This document shows positions 38,410 to 43,325 of a DNA stretch of 43,325 nt, piece by piece; position 1 is the first letter of the stretch; each line of letters begins with the position of its first letter. Location: assembly GCA_012719445.1 (NCBI GenBank), contig JAAYAH010000123.1:1-43325 (forward strand), given 5' to 3'. The translations under genes and the position numbers were made by a program. The DNA comes from Actinomycetales bacterium (GTDB lineage Bacteria > Actinomycetota > Actinomycetes > Actinomycetales > Kineosporiaceae). Under the pieces are notes generated by a model. It was not told the origin of the DNA. It made no database searches and saw only the letters and a program-made list of their open reading frames with translations.

Positions 38410-38465
38410 AACCGGAGAGCCGGAACCGGAGAGCCGGAACCGGAGAGCCGGAACCGGAGAGCCGG
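38410..38465. repeat. Four-copy 14-bp tandem repeat
   Basis: Four units of AACCGGAGAGCCGG, starting at 38410, 38424, 38438 and 38452, followed by a degenerate AACCGGGGAGGG. Each unit contains CCGG twice and lies just upstream of the stress promoter at 38358-38383. Confidence 0.85.
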
Positions 38466-38639
38466 AACCGGGGAGGGATGAACTGGGGAGGGATGACACC
38501 GGCGGGACTCGGGTAGCGGCCGACTCGCCGCCCGTCACCCCGGCGCGACGGCTCCCGGGAGGACAGGGGACGAGCGGTCGCCAGACGGCGTCGGACGTCG
38601 CCGGACGGCCCGGGGTGGGCCCGGCGTCGGAGCGGGCGG

Positions 38640-38840
38640 GGGCTCGTCCACCTGGACCAGGACGGCGACCGCTTCACCGATCCGGCGCAGCTCGTCCGCC
38701 TGCTCGACCTGGGGTTCTTCCGGATCCACGGCGAGATCTACGCGGAGGAGAACGCGAGCTTCGGCCTGGCGACGCTGCGCAGGGAGCACCTGCGGATCGC
38801 CGACGGCTGGTGGTCCGTGCCCTCGCGGATCAGTTCCTGA
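38640..38840 (+). pseudogene. 3' coding remnant of an unidentified gene
   Basis: A start-less frame of 66 codons with G or C in almost every third position encodes LVHLDQDGDRFTDPAQLVRL, LDLGFFRIHGEIYAEENASF and LRIADGWWSVPSRISS before TGA. The sequence looks like genuine protein (charged and aromatic residues, a DP-loop, WW) but I do not recognise the family. There is no start codon or ribosome site and coding character fades before 38635. Likely the surviving C-terminus of a deleted gene; it overlaps the convergent ChaB-like gene by 11 bp. Confidence 0.5.
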
Positions 38841-39243
38841 CCTCGGCGGTCCTGCGCCGGTTCGTCGCCTTCAGGGCTTCGACGAGCTCCTGCTTGGTCA
38901 TGGACGAGCGACCGGGGATGTCGAGGCGCTTGGCGAGGTCGTACAGGTGCTGCTTGCTGGCGGTGGCGTCGACGCCCTCCGCGGTGCGCTCCCTTCCGCT
39001 CCTCGCCCGTTCCCCGCCCTGCCGGGCCCTGGCGTCCGACGGTCCCTTCCGGCCGCCGGGCTTCGGCTCCCAGTGGTCGCCCACCTTCTCGAACCCGTGC
39101 TTCAGGGCGGAGAAGGCCGTCCGGTGCGCCCGCTCGCCCTCGCCGTAGGTCTCCACGGCCGCGTCGTGCGCTGCGGACCAGACCTCCTGGGCCTCCTTGG
39201 GGGACCGGCGGATCGTGGACGGCATCTCCTCGCGTGCCGACAT
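38830..39243 (-). CDS. ChaB-like protein with Rho-N/SAP-like C-terminus
   Basis: A 137-residue basic protein. The N-terminal 60 residues match ChaB-type domains: MPSTIRRSPKEAQEVWSAAH, DAAVETYGEGERAHRTAFSALKH. The last 40 residues (QHLYDLAKRLDIPGRSSMTK QELVEALK) resemble a Rho termination factor N-terminal or SAP-like helix-extension-helix that binds nucleic acid. The middle is a disordered Gly/Arg linker. Such proteins are common near stress genes in actinobacteria; function unproven. ATG 39243 follows AGGAGGTGAGCAGG. Confidence 0.85.
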   Translation of the reverse strand: MSAREEMPSTIRRSPKEAQEVWSAAHDAAVETYGEGERAHRTAFSALKHGFEKVGDHWEPKPGGRKGPSDARARQGGERARSGRERTAEGVDATASKQHLYDLAKRLDIPGRSSMTKQELVEALKATNRRRTAEVRN

Positions 39244-39308
39244 CCTGCTCACCTCCTGCTCGGGTCGGGGCGCCACCCACTCGCGTCGCTACCCCGTCAC
39301 TCGGGTCG

Positions 39309-39977
39309 CTACTCCGTCATGAGGTCACGGGTCCGTTCGACGAGGCTCGCGTCGGGAGTGACCAACCGGTCGAAGGGGGGTTCGTCCGGCACCGAAGGAT
39401 GCGGCCGGGTCGGAACCCTCCGGATCGTGGCGCCGGCCAGCCGACCGAGCTCCCTGAGCTCCTGGCTGCTCGCCGCCTCGACCAGCCGCGGGAAGAGCAC
39501 CCGTTCCTCCTCGCGGAGGTGCGTCCTGATCAGCGGGATCAGCGCGTCCAGCGTCGCCTCGTACTCCTCGTCGGGGATCTCCGGGGACTCGAGCCGCCTC
39601 ATGAGTTCCTCCACCTCGGCGTGCTCGGCGTGCTCGTGCTCGACGAGGTCGTCGCCGTCCGGGACGAGCTGCCGGGTCGCGGGGTGGAGGACCTGCTCCT
39701 CGGCGGCGGCGTGCCGCACCAATTCCATGATCACTCGATCGACGAGCGGGCGCCGCGACGGGTGGCCGGGCGGCAGGTGCTCCAGTCGTGCGAGCAGCGA
39801 CTCCAGGTCCCGGTGGTCGTCGGTGAGGACGGCGACGAGGTCCCTGTCGTCGAGACCGTGCCCGTCGAACTCCTGCCCGTCGAGCTCCTGGTCGCCGGTC
39901 GCGCCGTCGTCGAGCACCCGGCCGTCGGCACCGCCCCTGTCGACTCCGGGAGAGTGCCATCCGGTGTCACCAGACAT
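39309..39977 (-). CDS. Hemerythrin-like HHE domain protein
   Basis: A 222-residue protein. After an acidic, disordered 45 residues comes a four-helix HHE domain with the di-iron ligand pattern: LTDDHRDLESLLARLEHL, VIMELVRHAAAEEQVLHPAT, VEHEHAEHAEVEELMRRLES and LIRTHLREEERVLFPRLVEA. Members bind O2, NO or act in oxidative and nitrosative stress. ATG 39977 has GGAGGAGGG upstream, and a SigB/SigF-type promoter lies 23 bp farther. A 20-bp repeat (TGACGGRGTAGCGACSCGAG twice on the minus strand) covers its stop region at 39265-39305. Confidence 0.9.
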   Translation of the reverse strand: MSGDTGWHSPGVDRGGADGRVLDDGATGDQELDGQEFDGHGLDDRDLVAVLTDDHRDLESLLARLEHLPPGHPSRRPLVDRVIMELVRHAAAEEQVLHPATRQLVPDGDDLVEHEHAEHAEVEELMRRLESPEIPDEEYEATLDALIPLIRTHLREEERVLFPRLVEAASSQELRELGRLAGATIRRVPTRPHPSVPDEPPFDRLVTPDASLVERTRDLMTE

Positions 39978-39999
39978 GATCCCTCCTCCGGGCTTCCGG

Positions 40000-40024
40000 G
40001 TACCCCGGGGCGGTCCGGCTAAAC
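40000..40024 (-). promoter_or_regulatory. SigB/SigF-type promoter of the hemerythrin-like gene
   Basis: On the minus strand GTTT (40024-40021), 15 bases, GGGTAC (40005-40000), 23 bp before the start at 39977. Confidence 0.65.
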
Positions 40025-40140
40025 GCCGTCCTACCAGCACCGGCGCGCACGGTGGTGGCCGGGCGGCGGCGCGCCGGATCTCCTGCGGACCAGGGCGGGC
40101 CGGAGGGCGGACGCGGGCCAGGAGGTGCCGGGTCGGGACC

Positions 40141-41175
40141 TCACCGACCAGCCGGGGTGGCTCCCTCGCCGGGCGTGGTGGCCGTCCTGGTGACGGTGCC
40201 GTCCACCCCGACCAGGTAGATGTCGATGGACAGCAGGTCGCGGACGACGGTGGGCACCCGGACCGCGGCGGCCCGGGCGGACTCCGGGACCACGAGCGCG
40301 TAGCGGGTGGTCTCCGGTCGGTGGTCCATCTGGCGCAGCAGCAGACCGTAGGCGGAGTCCAGGTCCAGCCCGCCGGCCGCGCCGTCCGGGGTGCGTCCCT
40401 TGGCCTCGGCGACGAGGCGACGGCTGCCCTTGGTGGCGACGACGTCGGCGTGCTGGACGTCCACGTCCACCTGCCAGCCGTCGTCCTCCAGCCACCGGGT
40501 GAAGGTCCTGACGATCTCCTCCTCGGTGGTGACCCATGGACGGGTGGGCCGGCTCCGGACCAGGGTCGCCGCGCACCGGAACGCGTGGACCTGCTCGGCC
40601 CAGCGACGGGACACCTCCTCGTCCGTCCCGGTGAGGTCCGACCGGTCGGTCTCTCTCGTCGGGACGACGGAGCACCGGTCGGCCAGATCCCGGTGCAGCG
40701 TGCGGAGGCGGTACCAGGACAGGCAGGCGTCGGTCCCGAGCAGGACGACCACCTTGAGCCGGGGCAGCAGTCCGAGCAGCTCGGCGAGCGCGACCACGCC
40801 CGCCTGGCGCTCCTCCGCGGTGGGGGCGTGGTCGGTGTACCAGGGGTGTGCGCACCAGCCGATGCAGGAGCTCACGGCGAGCCCGGCCTGGTCGAGGAGG
40901 TCGGCCAGCCGTTCCGACGCCTCGTCGTCGTTCTCCGTGCACAGGAACCCGGAGCCGTCGGCGTCCCTCCCGTCGGGCGGTGGGCCGGGATCCCGCTGGA
41001 GGAGCAGGACCTCGGCCTCGCTCCCGCCGAAGTGCGGGGCGACGTGGGGTACCGGTCCGCGATCCCCGCGGTCACCGAGTCGGTCCACCAGTTCGTTCAC
41101 GGTCCGCACGTGGGGCGCGTAACGTCCGGCCTCCTGCGCGTCCCGGAACGCGGGATCCTTCATCCGCCGATGCAT
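40141..41175 (-). CDS. Uracil-DNA-glycosylase-like domain fused to PD-(D/E)XK nuclease-like domain
   Basis: A 344-residue protein. Residues about 20-165 resemble the UDG-like superfamily: EVLLLQRDPGPPPDG, GSGFLCTENDDEASERLADL, CIGWCAHPWY and LKVVVLLGTDAC. Residues about 215-325 look like a restriction-endonuclease fold: EEEIVRTFTRWLEDDGWQV, then D244 in HADVVATKG and E257-A-K259 in LVAEAKG, the PD-(D/E)XK core. A joined glycosylase-like and nuclease-like protein could excise and cut modified or damaged DNA. Catalytic competence of the first domain is doubtful because the usual NxxPWY-type block is altered. ATG 41175 has GAGGAGGCAGG upstream; the frame extends much farther but that part is repeat and shadow. 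Confidence 0.7.
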   Translation of the reverse strand: MHRRMKDPAFRDAQEAGRYAPHVRTVNELVDRLGDRGDRGPVPHVAPHFGGSEAEVLLLQRDPGPPPDGRDADGSGFLCTENDDEASERLADLLDQAGLAVSSCIGWCAHPWYTDHAPTAEERQAGVVALAELLGLLPRLKVVVLLGTDACLSWYRLRTLHRDLADRCSVVPTRETDRSDLTGTDEEVSRRWAEQVHAFRCAATLVRSRPTRPWVTTEEEIVRTFTRWLEDDGWQVDVDVQHADVVATKGSRRLVAEAKGRTPDGAAGGLDLDSAYGLLLRQMDHRPETTRYALVVPESARAAAVRVPTVVRDLLSIDIYLVGVDGTVTRTATTPGEGATPAGR

Positions 41176-41958
41176 CCTGCCTCCTCTCAGTGACCGATCC
41201 TTCACCAAAATGACGGTGTGTCGCTGACAAACGGTGATGCCCGGATGCCCTGAGGGGCAGGGGATCTGCGGAGGCGGGCAGAGGGTCTGCGGCGGCGGGC
41301 AGAGGGTCTGCGGCGGCGGGCAGAGGGTCTGCGGCGGCGGGCAGGGGGTCTGCGGCGGCGGGCAGGGGATCTGCGGCGGCGGGCAGGGGATCTGCGGAGG
41401 CGGGCAGAGGGTCTGCGGAGGCGGGCAGGGGGTCTGCGGAGGCAGGCCGCGCGCCGTCGGGCGGCCCGGCGGGAATGGGCATGGTCGTCGTCGGCCCGGG
41501 GACGTACCCGGCCGGGAAGTCCGACGTCCGCGGTTCCTTTTCCCGTGCGGAACTCCGGTACGCGGTTTTCCACCGGGTGGTGTCGGCCGTGGGAATGGGG
41601 TTCCTGGCCGGTGGTGATTATCGAGTGTTACCAGTGTGTTGATCGTGCGGGCGGCCACGATCCTCGCGCGGGGGTCCGGTGATCGGGGAACTCTCTCGTC
41701 CGCGGTGTCAGCGGTGCCGGTTCCGCGGTGCCAGCGGTGCTGACGATGGTGGGTGGGGTCGCGGCGGTGGGGGTGGTCCACCTTCACTTCCCGGTTGCCC
41801 GTCGTTTCCGGGATGTCTTCTCGGGAATAGGTGTCGCACTGTCGGGATGCCCTTTTGGGAAGTCGTGTCTGCCCCTTCGGGAATGGGGCTTCGGATTCTC
41901 GGGGGTCGACGATTTCCGAGGTACCGTGCCGGAATCGCGTCGAAGAGGAGGTATCGGG
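41176..41958. other. 783-bp region between divergent genes
   Basis: No supported gene. From left to right: an AT-richer stretch (41190-41240) likely holding the promoter of the minus-strand gene, the 21-bp minisatellite (41255-41443), then about 500 bp with moderate GC, including AT-richer patches near 41530-41640. GGGAATGGG or GGGAATAGG occurs four times (41471, 41591, 41823, 41879), possible regulator sites for the cellulase gene. Confidence 0.5.
41255..41443. repeat. Nine-copy 21-bp minisatellite
   Basis: Units start every 21 bases from 41255 to 41423. The consensus is GGGCAGRGGRTCTGCGGMGGC, with variation at only three or four positions. Being a multiple of three and stop-free, it creates heptapeptide-repeat open frames in several reading frames, which is why long false frames cross it. 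No spacer diversity, so not CRISPR. Confidence 0.92.
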
Positions 41959-43325
41959 ATGAGGCTGCGAACGGGTGTGGTGGGACCGCGGATCGCGGCG
42001 ATATCCGTTGGCGGCGCGCTCGTCCTGGGTGCCGGCCTGACGGCACCGGCGGCCCCCGCGCAGGCCGTCGTCGCCTGTGCGGTGCAGTACCGGCAGGACC
42101 AGTGGCCGGGTGGGATGACCGTCAACATCACTGTCCGGAATCTCGGGGATCCCCTGACGGACTGGGCCCTCGACTTCACCTTCCCCACCACGGGACAGCG
42201 GATCATGCACGGGTGGTCGGCCACGTGGACCCAGACGGGCAGGGACGTCACCGCGCGCAGCCTGCCGTGGAACGCGGTCATCCCGGCCGGCTCCTCGGCG
42301 ACCATCGGTTTCGTCGGCTCCTGGTCGAGCACCAACCCGGTCCCGACGTCCTTCGCGGTCTCGGCCACCGGCGGGACCTGCGGACCGGGGCCGGTGACCC
42401 TGACCTCCACGACCCCGACGACGACCAGCACAACGACGACCTCGACGACGACCACCACGACGACCACCACGACGACCACCACGACGACCACCACGACGAC
42501 CACCACGACGACTCCGACCACGACCAGTACGACGACGGGGGACTCCCGGCTGGACAACCCCTACCTCGGGGCGACGGTCTACGTGAACCCCGAGTGGTCG
42601 GCGAAGGCCGCGGCGGACGGCGGACAGGCGATCGCCGACCAGCCGACCGCGATCTGGCTGGACAGCATCGCGTCCATCACCGCACCACCCGGATCCGGGT
42701 ACGACACCGGGCTGCGCGAACACCTGGACAACGCGCTGGAGCAGGGGGCCGACCTCGTCCAGGTGGTCGTCTACGACCTGCCCGGTGGCCGGTGCGCGCT
42801 GCTCTCCCCGCACGGTGAGCTGGAGGTGGACGAACTCGAGGTGTACCGGACCGAGTTCATCGACCCGATCGCCGAGATCGAGGCCGACCCGAAGTACGCG
42901 GACCTCCGGATCGTCAACATCATCGAGCCCAACTCGCTGCCCAACCTGCTCACCGGCACCGGCAACCTCGAACGGCCGGAGTGCAACGTCCCCCTGATCG
43001 CGGACACCTACGTCGGCGCGGTCGTCCACGCGCTGTCCGCGCTGCACGCCGCGGGGCCGAACGTCTACAACTACCTCGACGCCGCCCACCACGCCTGGCT
43101 CGGCTGGGAGACCAACTTCCGTCCGGCCGCCCAACTGTTCGCGAGGGTCGCCCGCCAGGCCACCGGAGGGGTGGGCACCGTCCAGGGATTCGTCACCAAC
43201 ACCGCCGGCTACGCCGCGACCCGGGAGCCGTACTACACCGCGACCACCGTCGTCGCCGGGGTGTCCGTCCGGCAGTCGCGGTGGGTGGACTGGAACAACT
43301 ACGTCGACGAGCTCTCCTTCGCGAC
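41959..43325 (+). CDS. Secreted CBM2-GH6 cellulase homologue (3' end outside window)
   Basis: The first 455 codons of a gene that continues past the window. ATG 41959 follows GAGGAGG. It has a signal peptide (about 1-33, ending APAQA), a CBM2 (about 34-145; GGMTVNITVRNLGDPLTDWA, WNAVIPAGSSATIGFVGSWS), a Thr-rich linker (about 152-193) and a GH6 domain from about 197: NPYLGATVYVNPEWSAKAA, VYNYLDAAHHAWLGWETNF, GFVTNTAGYAATREPYY and RQSRWVDWNNYVDELSFA. Known GH6 enzymes cut cellulose from chain ends or internally. The two GH6 signature sites read VVYDLPGGRCA (usual PxRDC) and IIEPNSLPN (usual EPD), so both signature Asp residues are missing at about 278 and 325. Confidence 0.88.
   Translation, partial: MRLRTGVVGPRIAAISVGGALVLGAGLTAPAAPAQAVVACAVQYRQDQWPGGMTVNITVRNLGDPLTDWALDFTFPTTGQRIMHGWSATWTQTGRDVTARSLPWNAVIPAGSSATIGFVGSWSSTNPVPTSFAVSATGGTCGPGPVTLTSTTPTTTSTTTTSTTTTTTTTTTTTTTTTTTTTTTTPTTTSTTTGDSRLDNPYLGATVYVNPEWSAKAAADGGQAIADQPTAIWLDSIASITAPPGSGYDTGLREHLDNALEQGADLVQVVVYDLPGGRCALLSPHGELEVDELEVYRTEFIDPIAEIEADPKYADLRIVNIIEPNSLPNLLTGTGNLERPECNVPLIADTYVGAVVHALSALHAAGPNVYNYLDAAHHAWLGWETNFRPAAQLFARVARQATGGVGTVQGFVTNTAGYAATREPYYTATTVVAGVSVRQSRWVDWNNYVDELSFA

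Noticed and set aside
41255-41443. Possible CRISPR array
   Set aside because: Repeats are contiguous with no unique spacers, and no cas genes are present.
41234-41617. Plus-strand frame with CGGGQRV heptads, looking like a Cys-rich repeat protein
   Set aside because: The 21-bp repeat is stop-free in several frames, so the heptads arise from the repeat alone; there is no ribosome site or conserved flank.
41784-42557. Minus-strand frame with a long poly-Val stretch
   Set aside because: Antisense of the Thr linker of the GH6 gene; poly-Val is the complement of ACC/ACG repeats.
41176-43134. Upstream extension of the UDG/nuclease frame to a 997-residue protein
   Set aside because: The extra part crosses the minisatellite and runs antisense to the CBM2-GH6 gene. 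The ATG at 41175 has a good ribosome site and family similarity begins after it.

Overview
The window is very GC-rich DNA (about 72-75 % by eye) with almost every third codon position G or C, many GTG starts and ATGA/GTGA gene overlaps. Together with ANTAR, DUF3618, DUF5701, ChaB, SARP-type and SigB/SigF-family genes this points to a mycelial actinobacterium, probably near Pseudonocardiaceae. The genus is inference. I saw no rRNA, tRNA, CRISPR array, transposase or phage gene.

Layout. 0.2-7 kb: DEAD-box RNA helicase; a 38-residue Cys-rich protein behind a CsoR-like site; a membrane protein with a GntR regulator; a YtrA-type GntR/ABC transporter operon; a DUF5701 protein. 7-14.5 kb: the most unusual block, a candidate exopolysaccharide locus. 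It has a secreted Agd3-like (CE18-type) deacetylase with four FN3 domains, divergent from a tightly overlapping trio: PelF-like GT4 glycosyltransferase, 12-TM membrane protein and spherulin-4/Sph3-like (GH135-type) hydrolase. This combines parts of fungal galactosaminogalactan and bacterial Pel systems. 14.7-22.1 kb: RtcB RNA ligase, DUF6328, a metallophosphoesterase/BON/nucleotidyltransferase operon, a DUF3618/YihY operon, and an ECF sigma factor with a membrane partner.

22.2-36.1 kb is a general-stress signalling neighbourhood. Two paralogous cassettes, each an N-terminal-ANTAR/GAF/PAS-like sensor overlapping an RsbW-like ATPase, flank Dps, DUF2795, a phosphoribosyltransferase, a GlsB-like protein and a large GAF-GAF-SpoIIE phosphatase with its own ATPase domain. 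A STAS anti-anti-sigma protein, a PfkB/SurE pair and a SigB/SigF-family sigma factor follow. At least four sites of the form GTTT-N14-16-GGGTA precede small stress or membrane genes, consistent with a local regulon of such a sigma factor.

36.3-43.3 kb: small membrane and coiled proteins (two are paralogues), ChaB-like and hemerythrin-like stress proteins, a protein joining a uracil-DNA-glycosylase-like domain to a PD-(D/E)XK nuclease-like domain, a 21-bp minisatellite, and a secreted CBM2-GH6 cellulase homologue cut by the window end. Both GH6 signature aspartates appear replaced.

Decay and small repeats are visible: a SARP regulator fragment, a frameshifted GT9 glycosyltransferase fragment, an unidentified 3' coding remnant, and two copies of a 63-bp hairpin element 36 kb apart whose arms keep pairing through at least one compensatory change.
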